Shown here: positions 8,945 through 17,205 of the stretch, piece by piece
Layout: each line of letters opens with the position of its first letter
Numbering within the stretch: position 1 is the stretch's first letter
NCBI GenBank assembly: GCA_964575185.1
Contig: CAZNPW010000003.1
Location: 1-64,000 of the forward strand
Direction of reading: 5' to 3'
DNA: 64,000 nt
DNA from: CAZNPW01 sp964575185
GTDB taxonomy: Bacteria; Pseudomonadota; Alphaproteobacteria; Rhodobacterales; Rhodobacteraceae
Notes under the pieces: generated by a model
Databases searched by the model: none
Told to the model about the DNA's origin: nothing
What the model saw: only the letters and a program-made list of their open reading frames with translations
Position numbers and translations under genes: made by a program

Positions 8945-9359
8945 CCTCGGCCACCCTGCCCCGCCCGGCCTTCACCTCGCCGCGCACCGCCTTGGCGGCA
9001 AGCCTGCGGCGATGGCTGCCGAGCGTGGGCTTCGTCGCGACCCGCCGCTTGGGGGCCACCAGCGCCAGGCGGATCAGGTCCACGAGCCGCGCGCGGGCGA
9101 TCTCGCGGTTGCGGGCCTGGCTGCGGGTGTCGTCGACCTGCAGGACGATCGCGCCCTCCAGCGTCCAGCGCCGCCCCGCCAGACGCCTCAGCCGCGTCTT
9201 GACCGGCCCGGGCAGGTGCGGCGACCGCTCCGCCTCGAAGCGCAGTTCCACCGCGGTCGAGACCTTGTTGACGTTCTGCCCGCCCGGCCCGCTGGCGCGG
9301 ATGAACGTCTCCGACAGCTCCCAGTCGGCGATGGCCAGCGTGTCGGTGACGTGCAGCAT
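8937..9359 (-). CDS. arfB: Alternative ribosome-rescue factor ArfB (YaeJ-type hydrolase)
   Basis: A 140-residue peptidyl-tRNA hydrolase that rescues stalled ribosomes. The catalytic GGQ is in RASGPGGQNVNKVSTAVELRF near residue 25. The C-terminal basic tail (KPTLGSHRRRLAAKAVRGEVKAGRGR) is the part that enters the empty mRNA channel in ArfB. The frame is open further upstream to 9461, but family alignment starts at this ATG. Upstream lie a strong hairpin (9,392-9,420) and a short leader-like ORF. Downstream it overlaps the PLP-enzyme gene, so three genes may form one operon. Confidence 0.92.
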   Translation of the reverse strand: MLHVTDTLAIADWELSETFIRASGPGGQNVNKVSTAVELRFEAERSPHLPGPVKTRLRRLAGRRWTLEGAIVLQVDDTRSQARNREIARARLVDLIRLALVAPKRRVATKPTLGSHRRRLAAKAVRGEVKAGRGRVAEDE

Positions 9360-9391
9360 GGGCGGACCGTAACGCGGCCCCCGCGCAAGAG

Positions 9392-9420
9392 AAAGGGTCG
9401 CCCCTGCAAGGCGACCCTTT
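9392..9420 (-). terminator. Hairpin upstream of arfB
   Basis: Perfect 11-bp arms AAAGGGTCGCC and GGCGACCCTTT around a 7-base loop, followed on the minus strand by TTTCTCTT. It reads as an intrinsic terminator or attenuator between the short ORF at 9,492-9,548 and arfB. Confidence 0.65.
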
Positions 9421-9491
9421 CCGAGATCCAAGGAGATGAGCCAGTTAGGACCGTGGCCCAATCGGCGAGGTCATTGGCCAGGGGGCTGCCC

Positions 9492-9548
9492 CTAGCAAGC
9501 ACCTTTCCCGACTGTCCCGACACCTCTCTCCAATATCACTCTCGACAC
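9492..9548 (-). CDS. Candidate 18-residue leader peptide with perfect Shine-Dalgarno
   Basis: The minus strand reads GTG TCG AGA ... GGT GCT TGC TAG, giving MSRVILERGVGTVGKGAC. It is preceded 7 bases upstream by an exceptional ribosome site: plus-strand 9,549-9,564 (TGGATCACCTCCTTTC) is identical to the 3' end of 16S rRNA, so the transcript is fully complementary to the anti-SD. Downstream there is a small GGGGC hairpin and then the terminator-like stem at 9,392-9,420. It may be a regulatory leader of arfB or the product of a short terminated RNA. I do not recognise the peptide. Confidence 0.4.
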   Translation of the reverse strand: MSRVILERGVGTVGKGAC

Positions 9549-9618
9549 TGGATCACCTCCTTTCAATGGGTTGCAGATGAGGCTAGGGTGGCACAGATTT
9601 TGTGTCTGTCAAACCTTT

Positions 9619-10269
9619 TCACGCAACCTTTGCGGCCCACCGCGCGATCATCAGGCGGAACGGCAACAGGGCGATGATCGCGACGGCAAGTTTCACGCCC
9701 CAGTCGGCCAGCGCGAGCGACATCCACAGGGGTGCCACCGGCCCCGTTCCCAGGATCGGCGTCGCGGCATTGGCCCAGGACACGTCGTTGCCGGGCTCGA
9801 GCCAGGCCAGCCCGGCCGAGAAGGCGATGGTGAAGAACAGCGCGGTGTCGAGCGTCGATCCGGCCAGCGTGCTGACCAGCGGCGCGCGCCACCATTCGCG
9901 CCGCCGCAGCCGGTCGAAGACGGTCACGTCGAGGAGTTGCGCCAGCAGGAAGGCGCAGGCCGACCCCAGCGCCACCCGCAGCGTCACGAGCGGCCCGAAC
10001 GCGCCCATGATCTGCGTGCCCACAAGCGAGCAGGCGAGGCCCGTCGCGAACCCCGCCAGAACGACCCGCCGCGCCGCCGCAGGCCCGTGCAGGCGGTTGG
10101 TGATGTCGGTGACGAGGAATGCGAAGGGGTAGGTGAAGGCCCCCCAGGTCAGCCACGGCCCGGCAAGGACCTGCACCAGGATGTTCGACGCCACGACGAT
10201 CGCGGCCATCGCAAGGATCGCGGGCAGAAGGCGCATCACGGGGTCCGCTTCGGCAAGGTGGCCGCGCAT
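9619..10269 (-). CDS. Queuosine precursor transporter (VUT family, YhhQ-like)
   Basis: A 216-residue inner-membrane protein with about six hydrophobic segments. The family pattern FAFLVTDITNRLHGPAAARRVVLAGF lies near residues 50-75, ALGSACAFLLAQLLDVTVFDRLRR near 100-125, and LVSTLAGSTLDTALFFTIAFS near 130-150. The family imports preQ0/preQ1 for tRNA queuosine synthesis. Translation may start at the Met 11 codons in (10,236). It lies 12 bases downstream of the phytase-like gene, so it is probably the last gene of that transcript. No preQ1 riboswitch is visible in the small gap. Confidence 0.85.
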   Translation of the reverse strand: MRGHLAEADPVMRLLPAILAMAAIVVASNILVQVLAGPWLTWGAFTYPFAFLVTDITNRLHGPAAARRVVLAGFATGLACSLVGTQIMGAFGPLVTLRVALGSACAFLLAQLLDVTVFDRLRRREWWRAPLVSTLAGSTLDTALFFTIAFSAGLAWLEPGNDVSWANAATPILGTGPVAPLWMSLALADWGVKLAVAIIALLPFRLMIARWAAKVA

Positions 10270-10281
10270 ACGCCCCGCCGG

Positions 10282-11169
10282 TCAGTCGGGCAAGCGGTAT
10301 TCGACGATCTCGGTCCGCTGGAAAAAGCGGAAGTTGTCGTCGCTGACCATCGTGGCGACAAGCCCCTCCGCGTCGCGCCGGACCGACAGCCCTTCGAGGT
10401 TGTCGTGCTGCCCGGTGGCCGAGGTCAGCAGCACCTCCTGCGGGCCGAGCCCGTCGGCGACATCGAAGCGCGACAGGCGCGACTGAAAGCCGAAGATGCC
10501 ATGGAAGGCGCGTTCCAGCACGTAGAGCCGACCGTCCGGGCCGATCGCGGCGTCCGACACCAGGAACCCGCCCGCGCGCGGCACGGTACCGATCACCCGC
10601 CAGCCGCCGTCGTCGCGCCGCCAGACCGGAAAGTCCGACACCCGGTCCGGCGCATCCTCGGGAATGGCGTAGAGCCTGCCCTGCCCGTCGACCGCGACGC
10701 TTTCCAGCGAGGCGTTGCGGTTGAAGGCGGTGAAGGCGTCGGGCACGTCGATCAGCACGCCGCCTGCCGCGGGCGAGCGGAAGCGGGCGATCTGCGCGGG
10801 GTCCTCGAGCGACAGCCACAGCCGCCCGTCGGGGTCCCGCGCCAGCCCCTCGGTGTCGAGCGCGCGCCCGCGCAGCCGCCGGCCGCCGCGGCCGGTCACT
10901 GGCGTGACCGTCACGTCCGCGACACCGGCGATCCTGCCGTCCGCGTCACGCACGAACCGCCCCGCGAAGAAGTTGCTGCGGTCCGACAGGGCGGTGAACC
11001 CGCGCCCGTCGGCATCGACCACGATCCCCGACAGCCCGCCGAAGCGGGGATCGTCCATCGCCCAGACGAAGCTGCCGAGCAGCCCGTCGGATCCGGGCGC
11101 GCCGGCGCTCGACGGCAGCCCCATGGCCAGGGCGGCGGCGATCAGCGCAAGTCGGGAACGTCGGAGCAT
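10282..11169 (-). CDS. Secreted esterase-like phytase-domain protein
   Basis: A 295-residue exported protein. The ATG at 11,169 gives a signal peptide (MLRRSRLALIAAALAMGLPSSAGA); the frame is open further upstream, but that part is arginine-rich shadow. The mature protein has repeated propeller-like segments (FGGLSGIVVDADGRGFTALSDR, DTEGLARDPDGRLWLSLED, SLESVAVDGQGRLYAIPED, DNLEGLSVRRDAEGLVATM). These match the phytase-like domain family found in Rhodobacteraceae periplasmic proteins. True phytase activity is not implied. The upstream gap of 94 bases to the MFS gene is GC-rich with no clear promoter. Confidence 0.8.
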   Translation of the reverse strand: MLRRSRLALIAAALAMGLPSSAGAPGSDGLLGSFVWAMDDPRFGGLSGIVVDADGRGFTALSDRSNFFAGRFVRDADGRIAGVADVTVTPVTGRGGRRLRGRALDTEGLARDPDGRLWLSLEDPAQIARFRSPAAGGVLIDVPDAFTAFNRNASLESVAVDGQGRLYAIPEDAPDRVSDFPVWRRDDGGWRVIGTVPRAGGFLVSDAAIGPDGRLYVLERAFHGIFGFQSRLSRFDVADGLGPQEVLLTSATGQHDNLEGLSVRRDAEGLVATMVSDDNFRFFQRTEIVEYRLPD

Positions 11170-11263
11170 CGTGCGGTCGGGTCGGCCATGGTGCCGTCGC
11201 GCGCGCGGTCGCGCGCGCGGCCGCGCGGGCGACGGCGGGGCGCTGCATCGGCGTCGGGGTCGG

Positions 11264-12601
11264 TCATGCCGCGGCCCGCGCGCCATCCGGCCTGACCCAC
11301 GAAAGCAGGATCAGGCCGATCGTGAACATGACGATCAGCGGCAGGATGCCCAGGCGCTGGCTGTCGGTCAGGTCGGTCACGACGGCGATCGACAGCGGCG
11401 CGATGAACGAGGTCGCCTTGCCGGTCAGCGCGTAGAGGCCGAAGCTTTCGGCCATCCGGTCCTCGGGCGACTGGCGCACCATCATCGTCCGGCTGGCCGA
11501 CTGGAGCGTGCCCGCCCCGGCCCCGATCAGCGCGCCGAGGATGTAGAACCCCGCGTCGGGCAGCCGCGACTCCGCACCGACCTCGACCCCGAAGACCGAT
11601 GTCCGCGTCAGCCCCACCACACCCACCGCGACCAGCGCCAGCAGCACGACCGACGCCACGATCACCGGCTTCGGCCCGAACCGGCTGTCGGCGCGGCCGC
11701 CGAGCCACGCCGCGACGGCCCCCGTCAGCGCGGCGAGGATGCCGAAGACGCCCACGTCCATCGTCGTCCAGCCGAGCATCCCCGCGGCATAGATGCCGCC
11801 GAAGGTGAACATCCCGTTCAGCGCGTCGCGGTAGAACATCGAGGACACGAGGTAGCTCGTGAAGCTGATCCGCCCCGGCAGCGATGCCAGCGTCGCGCGC
11901 AACTGCGGCCAGGCCTCGCGCGCCGCCTGCGCGACGGGCACCGCGCCGGGCACCGGCACCTCGCGCACCCACAGGAAGAAGGGGATCATGAACAGCGCAT
12001 ACCAGATCGCCGTCAGCGGCCCGACCGCCCGCGTCCCCTCGCGCGCCGCGGCGTCGAGGCCGAGGATCGGCGGGGTCCCGATCAGCGTCGTGCCGCCGCT
12101 GTCGTCGAAGAAGACCAGCATGATGACGAGCGACACCACTCCGCCGACGTAGCCGAGCGCCCAGCCGGTGCCCGACACCCGCCCCAGATCCTCCCGGGCG
12201 CAGAGGTCGGGCATCATCGAATTGGTGAAGTTGGTCGCGAACTCCATGCCCACCAGCCCGACGGCAAAGCACAGCATCACCCACCAGACGTCGAAGCTGT
12301 CGGGCACCGACCACCACAGGCCCCAGGCGCCCGCGACATACATCAGCGAGAACAGCCAGATGAACCGCATCCGCCCGCCCGCCCGGTCGGCGATGGCCCC
12401 GAGCAGCGGCGAGGCGACGGCGATCACGAACCCCGCCGCCGCGATCCCGTAGCCCCAGACCGCCTGCGCCGCCGTGCCGTCGTCCAGCACGTCGGCGACA
12501 TAGGGCCCGAAGATGAAGGTCAGAAGCAGCGTGTTGTAGGGCTGGCTCGCCCAGTCGAACGACCACCAGCCCCAGATGCGCTTCTGCCCGACCGTCGCCA
12601 T
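11264..12601 (-). CDS. MFS transporter, UMF1/Atg22-like family
   Basis: A 445-residue membrane carrier with about 12 hydrophobic segments. The N-terminus GWWSFDWASQPYNTLLLTFIFGPYVA is characteristic of the UMF1 group (relatives of yeast vacuolar Atg22). Later landmarks are SPLLGAIADRAGGRMRFIW and LQSASRTMMVRQSPEDRMAESFGLYALTGKATSF. The length is normal for the family. The substrate is not known for bacterial members. It is first in a leftward group with the phytase-like and queuosine-precursor transporter genes. Confidence 0.88.
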   Translation of the reverse strand: MATVGQKRIWGWWSFDWASQPYNTLLLTFIFGPYVADVLDDGTAAQAVWGYGIAAAGFVIAVASPLLGAIADRAGGRMRFIWLFSLMYVAGAWGLWWSVPDSFDVWWVMLCFAVGLVGMEFATNFTNSMMPDLCAREDLGRVSGTGWALGYVGGVVSLVIMLVFFDDSGGTTLIGTPPILGLDAAAREGTRAVGPLTAIWYALFMIPFFLWVREVPVPGAVPVAQAAREAWPQLRATLASLPGRISFTSYLVSSMFYRDALNGMFTFGGIYAAGMLGWTTMDVGVFGILAALTGAVAAWLGGRADSRFGPKPVIVASVVLLALVAVGVVGLTRTSVFGVEVGAESRLPDAGFYILGALIGAGAGTLQSASRTMMVRQSPEDRMAESFGLYALTGKATSFIAPLSIAVVTDLTDSQRLGILPLIVMFTIGLILLSWVRPDGARAAA

Positions 12602-12641
12602 GCCCGTCCCCGTTTCGCGCCACCGTGGCGTGACGCCGGTT

Positions 12642-13172
12642 TCAGCGCAAGGGCGGCCAGGGTCGCAGCGCCTCGGCCGCGATCCAGGCGGCGATCCAGT
12701 CCGGCAGCGCCGGGCTGTCCGCCGCCTGCCCCAGCGCCGCCAGCACCTGCGTCGGCGGCACGATCCCGCCCCCGTGCGCCACCGCGTTGCGGATCAGGAC
12801 CTGCGAGGTGCAGGCACCGTCGACCCACAGGCTCTGGTCGATGTAGAAGAAGCGCGCGTCCCAGCCGGCCACCCGGCTGACCATGGTCGCCCGCCGGAAC
12901 ACCGTCACCCGGCGGCGGTAGCGGACGCTCGCCCCGGCCACGGTGATGTACCAGCCCTCCGCCCGCAGCACACGCTCCAGCCCCATCCGCCGCGCCATCG
13001 GCAGCCGGCCCAGGTCGTAAAGCGTCAGCGTGCGGCCGTTGTTCAGCTCCGCCCAGGGGTCGAGGTCCCAGGGCCAGATCCGGTGGCGCGAGACATGCGG
13101 CTGATCCAGCCGCAGCGGCGGCGCGTCGCGGAAACGCCAGAGCTGCCAGGCCATGCGGGCGAAGGGATACAT
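12642..13172 (-). CDS. Acyl-CoA thioesterase-like (4HBT) protein
   Basis: A 176-residue hotdog-fold protein. It contains DLDPWAELNNGRTLTLYDLGRLP, in which N-N-G matches the conserved active-site helix region of the 4HBT/YbgC class. It also has RYRRRVTVFRRATMVSRVAGWDARFFYIDQSLWV, the usual beta-strand pattern. Members hydrolyse acyl-CoA thioesters or act in lipid metabolism. It is followed 40 bases later by the MFS gene on the same strand. The substrate is unknown. Confidence 0.75.
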   Translation of the reverse strand: MYPFARMAWQLWRFRDAPPLRLDQPHVSRHRIWPWDLDPWAELNNGRTLTLYDLGRLPMARRMGLERVLRAEGWYITVAGASVRYRRRVTVFRRATMVSRVAGWDARFFYIDQSLWVDGACTSQVLIRNAVAHGGGIVPPTQVLAALGQAADSPALPDWIAAWIAAEALRPWPPLR

Positions 13173-13290
13173 GGACCCAGGGTGTGGCGACGCCGCATCG
13201 CGGCGTCAACGTCGCGGGCGCGTGCCGCCCGGACAAGCGCAGGTTCTCGCCGCACGGCACCCGGTGGACCCACCGCGCGCAGCCGATGCC

Positions 13291-14214
13291 CTACGGCAGC
13301 GCCGCGATCACCGCCGCCAGCGTCACGATGCTTGCCGCGGTCGAGATCAGGATGGCCGACGACACCCGCTGCGGCGCGATGCCGAAATGGGCCGCCAGGA
13401 TGTAGACGTTCCCCGCCACCGGCAGCGCCGCCGCCGCCACCATCACGCGCGCCTGCCCGGGGTCCACCGGGAACAGCCAGAAGGCCGCCACCGCCACCGC
13501 CACCGGGTGCAGCACGAGCTTGGCGAAGGCCAGCCACCCGGCCACCGCCACCCGCTCGGCCTGCCGCCCCGCAAGCGAGGCCCCGATGGCGAAGAGGGCA
13601 CAGGGCGTCGCCGCCGACCCGAGCACCGTCAGGAACCGCTGCACCGGCTCGGGCAGCACCCAGCCGGTCGCGCCCCAGGCCAGGCCCAGCACGATCGACA
13701 CGATCATCGGGTTCCGCGCCAGCCCTGCCGCCAGCGTCACCGCGACCGGCGGCCCGCCCGCCGCCTTGCGCCCGGCCGACACGATGACCGTCAGCAGCGA
13801 CGAAAAGACGATCAGATCGACGGCCAGCACCATCAGCACCGGCCCCGCCGCCGCCGGGCCCAGCAGCAGCACCAGCATCGGCACGCCCAGGAAGCCCACG
13901 TTGCCGATGATGCAGGCATGCGCCTCCATCGCCGCCGCCTCCAGCGAGGTGCCCCGCGCCCGGGCGACCGCGAAGCCCAGGCCATAGACCAGGACCGACG
14001 CCGAAAGATAGGCGGCCACGAAGGGCAGGCTCGCGATCTCGCCAAGCGACAGGTTCGCGGCAAAGCCGAACAGCATCGCCGACAGCGCGAACCAGAAGAC
14101 GAACTTCGTCAGGTATCCCGTCGCCTCGGCGCTGAAGAACCCCGTCCGGCCCGCGCCGTAGCCAAGGCCGATCAGCGCGAAGAAGGGCAGCGTCTGCAGC
14201 AGGATGGCGACCAT
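13291..14214 (-). CDS. AEC-family transporter
   Basis: A 307-residue integral membrane protein of the auxin efflux carrier family, with about ten hydrophobic segments in two halves. The N-terminus FFALIGLGYGAGRTGFFSAEATGYLTKFVFWFALSAMLF is the family signature. IIGNVGFLGVPMLVLLLG near residue 105 and PCALFAIGASLAG near 205 are the conserved crossing regions. Bacterial members carry small carboxylates such as malate or malonate, or amino acids. It stands alone, with no adjacent metabolic gene to suggest its substrate. Confidence 0.88.
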   Translation of the reverse strand: MVAILLQTLPFFALIGLGYGAGRTGFFSAEATGYLTKFVFWFALSAMLFGFAANLSLGEIASLPFVAAYLSASVLVYGLGFAVARARGTSLEAAAMEAHACIIGNVGFLGVPMLVLLLGPAAAGPVLMVLAVDLIVFSSLLTVIVSAGRKAAGGPPVAVTLAAGLARNPMIVSIVLGLAWGATGWVLPEPVQRFLTVLGSAATPCALFAIGASLAGRQAERVAVAGWLAFAKLVLHPVAVAVAAFWLFPVDPGQARVMVAAAALPVAGNVYILAAHFGIAPQRVSSAILISTAASIVTLAAVIAALP

Positions 14215-14477
14215 GCGCCAGCCTTGGGCCAGCGCGCGCCCGGGGGCAAGGTCAGAAGCCGGGAGGCGCCGCCACCACCGTTGCCACCGTCACCCCGCCC
14301 GACGCCGAAAGCGCCTGCCGCCAGACCGCCGCCCCGCGCGTGCGCGCAAGGGCCGGTGCGTCGGCCACCGCCTGCACGCGCGCTGTCGCAGGGGCATCGC
14401 GGCCTGGACCGACATCGCCGACATCCCCGAGGCCTGAGCCCTTCCCCCGCAGGCCCCGTCGGCCTAGGCTTCGGCCC

Positions 14478-14687
14478 ATGCCGAAACGCTTCCGCCTGAC
14501 CCGCCGCTTCCCCGTGGCCATGACCGAGGACGGCTACCGCCGCCTGCGCCGCTTCGCCGAGGAGGCGGGGCTGGACGAGGGCACCGCGCTGTCCTTCCTG
14601 TTCGAACACCTCGACAGCGTGATCGACGAAGGCACGCTGACCCACCGCCTGCGCCTGTTCCAGGCCGGGAAGGCCCGGAAGCCGTGA
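14478..14687 (+). CDS. Small basic protein of unknown function
   Basis: A 69-residue protein: MPKRFRLTRRFPVAMTEDGY, then a helical stretch RRLRRFAEEAGLDEGTALSFLFEHLDSVIDEGTLTHRLRLF. The pattern TEDGYRRLRRFAEEAGLDEGTALSFLFE resembles a ribbon-helix-helix type segment, so it could be a small DNA-binding protein, but I cannot name it. Codon use matches the neighbours. It has no operon partner and is followed by the hairpin repeat at 14,721. Confidence 0.6.
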   Translation: MPKRFRLTRRFPVAMTEDGYRRLRRFAEEAGLDEGTALSFLFEHLDSVIDEGTLTHRLRLFQAGKARKP

Positions 14688-14720
14688 CCGCAATGTCCGA
14701 TTAAGGTTAACGCCCCGCGC

Positions 14721-14779
14721 CCTCTTTCCGGCCACAAATACTCCACGGGGGGTCCGGGGGGCGTGAAGCCCCCCGGTTC
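14721..14779. repeat. Intergenic hairpin repeat, copy 2 (inverted)
   Basis: The inverted relative of the element at 2,203-2,258. It reads CTCTTTCCGGCCACAAATAC, then TCCACGGGGGGTCCGGGGGG, a short loop, and CCCCCCGG. It sits between the small basic protein and the GST gene and probably folds as a terminator-like hairpin. Confidence 0.6.
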
Positions 14780-14801
14780 TGCTCCCACCGCAAGGACCCC
14801 G

Positions 14802-15431
14802 ATGCCCGTCACGCTCCACTGCTTCGGCGAATCCGGCAATGCCTACAAATGCGCGCTCGCGCTGGAACTGACCGGCACGCCCTGGACCCCCGCCTTCGTC
14901 GACTTCTTCCACGGCGCGACGCGCACCCCGGCCTTCCGCGCGCTGAACCCGATGGGCGAGGTGCCGGTGCTGCAGGACGGCGACCTCGTCCTGTCGCAGT
15001 CGGGCGCGATCCTGCTGCACATCGCCCGCGCCACCGGCCGCCTCGGCGACCCGGAGGACCCCGAGATCCTGCGCTGGATCCTGTGGGACAACCACAAGCT
15101 CTCCGGCCAGGCGGGCGCGCTGCGGTTCCTGATGAACTTCGCGCCGCCCGACCGCCGCGACCCGGCCGTGATCGCCTTCCTGCAAGGGCGCCTGAAGTCG
15201 GCCTATGCCGTGCTGGACGGCACCCTCGCCGGCCGCGCCTGGCTTGCCGGACGCGACGTCACGGTCGCGGACCTGTCCTGTTGCGGCTACCTCTTCTACC
15301 CGGAGCCCTTCGGTTTCGCCCGCGCCGACTTGCCCCATGTCGACCGCTGGCTGGCCCGGATCGAAGGCCTCCCCGGCTGGCGACACCCGTACGACCTGAT
15401 GCCGGGCAACCCGAAGGACCGCGCCCGATGA
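14802..15431 (+). CDS. Glutathione S-transferase family protein
   Basis: A 209-residue cytoplasmic protein. The thioredoxin-like N-domain covers residues 1-80 (VTLHCFGESGNAYKCALALELTGTPW, then NPMGEVPVLQDGDLVLSQSGAILLHIAR, with the conserved cis-Pro and SQSGAI glutathione site). The alpha-helical C-domain contains AWLAGRDVTVADLSCCGYLFY. The GESGNAYKC start suggests a Ser/Cys-type enzyme. Its stop overlaps the thiolase start (ATGA), so it is coupled to the beta-oxidation genes; its substrate is unknown. Confidence 0.88.
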   Translation: MPVTLHCFGESGNAYKCALALELTGTPWTPAFVDFFHGATRTPAFRALNPMGEVPVLQDGDLVLSQSGAILLHIARATGRLGDPEDPEILRWILWDNHKLSGQAGALRFLMNFAPPDRRDPAVIAFLQGRLKSAYAVLDGTLAGRAWLAGRDVTVADLSCCGYLFYPEPFGFARADLPHVDRWLARIEGLPGWRHPYDLMPGNPKDRAR

Positions 15432-16639
15432 CCGACGCCTTCATCTTCGACGCCATCCGCTCCCCCCGCGGCAAGGGCCGCGCCGACGGGGCGCTGCACG
15501 AGGTGACGGCGCTGCGGCTGTCGGCGCAGATGCTCGACACGCTCGCCGCGCGCAACGGGCTGACCGGCCACGCGGTCGAGGACGTGATCTGGGGCAACGT
15601 CACCCAGGTCGGCGAGCAGGGCGGCTGCCTCGCCCGGTCGGCGGTGCTGGCGAGCACGCTCGACGAGGCGATCCCCGGCCTGTCGGTCAACCGCTTCTGC
15701 GCCAGCGGGCTCGAGGCGGTGAACCTTGCCGCGAACCAGGTGCGGGCGGGCGCGGGCGGCGGCTACATCGCCGGCGGGGTGGAGATGATGGGGCGGGTGC
15801 CGATGGGGTCCGACGGCGCGGCCATCGCGGTCGACCCGAGCCTGGCGATGAAGACCTACTTCGTGCCGCAAGGGATTTCGGCCGACATCATCGCCACGCA
15901 ATACGGCTTCACCCGCGACGACGCCGATGCGCTCGCGGTCGAAAGCCAGCGCCGGGCCAAGGCCGCCTGGGACTCGGGCCGCTTCGCCCGGTCGGTCGTG
16001 CCGGTGACCGACGTGAACGGGATCACCATCCTGGCCGCTGACGAATACATGCGCCCCGGCACCGACATGCAGGCGCTGGGCGCGCTGAAGCCCGCCTTCA
16101 AGGACATCGGCGAGGGGATGCCGGGCTTCGACAAGGTCGCGCTGATGAAATACCCGCAGCTCGAGCGCATCGCCCACGTCCACCACGCCGGGAACTCCAG
16201 CGGGATCGTCGACGGCGCGGCGGCGGTGCTGGTCGGCTCGCGCCAGTGGGGCGAGGCGCGCGGCCTGACCCCCCGCGCGCGCATCCGCGCCACGGCCAAG
16301 ATCGGCACCGACCCGACGATCATGCTGACCGGCCCCGTCCCGGTGACCGAGAAGGTCCTGCGCGAGGCGGGCCTCGCCATTGGCGACATCGACCTCTTCG
16401 AGGTGAACGAGGCCTTCGCCGCCGTCGTCCTGCGCTTCCGCCAGGCCTTCGACCTCGACCCCGCGCGCGTCAACGTCAACGGCGGGGCCATCGCCATGGG
16501 GCACCCGCTGGGGGCGACGGGGGCCATGATCCTCGGCACGCTCCTCGACGAGATGGAGCGGTCGGACCGCACGCTCGGCCTCGCCACCCTCTGCGTGGCG
16601 AGCGGCATGGGGGCCGCGACGGTGATCGAGCGGGTGTGA
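15428..16639 (+). CDS. Acetyl-CoA acyltransferase (3-ketoacyl-CoA thiolase)
   Basis: A 403-residue thiolase that cleaves 3-ketoacyl-CoA in fatty-acid beta-oxidation. The nucleophilic Cys is in LSVNRFCASGLEAVNLAA near residue 92. The other catalytic residues are in EVNEAFAAV, NVNGGAIAMGHPLGATGA (His) and LCVASGMGAATVIE (second Cys). It is coupled to the GST gene upstream. With the FadB/FadJ-type gene at 17,702 it makes a complete thiolase plus multifunctional-enzyme pair. Confidence 0.94.
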   Translation: MTDAFIFDAIRSPRGKGRADGALHEVTALRLSAQMLDTLAARNGLTGHAVEDVIWGNVTQVGEQGGCLARSAVLASTLDEAIPGLSVNRFCASGLEAVNLAANQVRAGAGGGYIAGGVEMMGRVPMGSDGAAIAVDPSLAMKTYFVPQGISADIIATQYGFTRDDADALAVESQRRAKAAWDSGRFARSVVPVTDVNGITILAADEYMRPGTDMQALGALKPAFKDIGEGMPGFDKVALMKYPQLERIAHVHHAGNSSGIVDGAAAVLVGSRQWGEARGLTPRARIRATAKIGTDPTIMLTGPVPVTEKVLREAGLAIGDIDLFEVNEAFAAVVLRFRQAFDLDPARVNVNGGAIAMGHPLGATGAMILGTLLDEMERSDRTLGLATLCVASGMGAATVIERV

Positions 16640-16759
16640 CCGTGGCTTTTCTGCCGACACAAGCGGCGATCGTGGGAACGCGCGGGCCTTCGCCCTTGAA
16701 CGGTCAGCACTGCTGCCCCATGTGGCGCGGGTCCCGATCCATCCCAGGTCCCCACGCGC

Positions 16760-17173
16760 ATGGCAACCTCGTTGCAGGCGGTCGCCGATTTCCGGGCGGC
16801 CCAGATCTCCGGCGGCCGCTACGACCGCATCACCGACGGCTACACCTACCCGCTGCCGATCTACGTCGGCGACACGCCGACGGTGGCGCAGGACGCGCGC
16901 GCGGCCTGGCAGTTCTTCCAGGTCTTTCACGCCGTCCTGCTGGCCGAGGGGCTGCCGCACCTGACGGGCCGGGTGGTCGCGACCGAAATCCCGCGCGACG
17001 GGCGGTTCCGCGTCTGGACCGACTGGTTTGCCAGCGCCACGCCCGCCGACCGGCCGGTCGCGGTGGCGCGCACGGTGTGCTATTGCCTGGGCACGGTGGC
17101 CGACGCGCGGACCGAGATGGTGGACTGCACCGCGCTGCACCTGCCCGCGCTGCGCGCGGCGCTCGCGGCGTAA
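16760..17173 (+). CDS. Conserved hypothetical protein in beta-oxidation cluster
   Basis: A 137-residue protein with no family I can name. It begins MATSLQAVADFRAAQISGGR and continues YDRITDGYTYPLPIYVGDTPTVAQDARAAWQFFQVFHAVL, then alternating strands VVATEIPRDGRFRVWTDWF and VARTVCYCLGT. The layout of helix plus curved sheet could suit an NTF2/SnoaL-like fold, but this is only a guess. There is no signal peptide. It is 120 bases after the thiolase gene and 32 bases before the cupin gene, on the same strand. Confidence 0.6.
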   Translation: MATSLQAVADFRAAQISGGRYDRITDGYTYPLPIYVGDTPTVAQDARAAWQFFQVFHAVLLAEGLPHLTGRVVATEIPRDGRFRVWTDWFASATPADRPVAVARTVCYCLGTVADARTEMVDCTALHLPALRAALAA

Positions 17174-17205
17174 GGCGGGGGGCGCGGACCCCGGAAGGGG
17201 GATGC

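Noticed and set aside
10237..10281. preQ1 riboswitch for the queuosine-precursor transporter
   Set aside because: The gap to the upstream gene is only 12 bases and shows no pseudoknot-like sequence.
14252..14521. Leftward 89-codon frame between the AEC and small basic protein genes
   Set aside because: The end (SASGGVTVATVVAAPPGF) looks protein-like, but the start is arginine-rich shadow over the rightward small gene, and there is no clear ribosome site.
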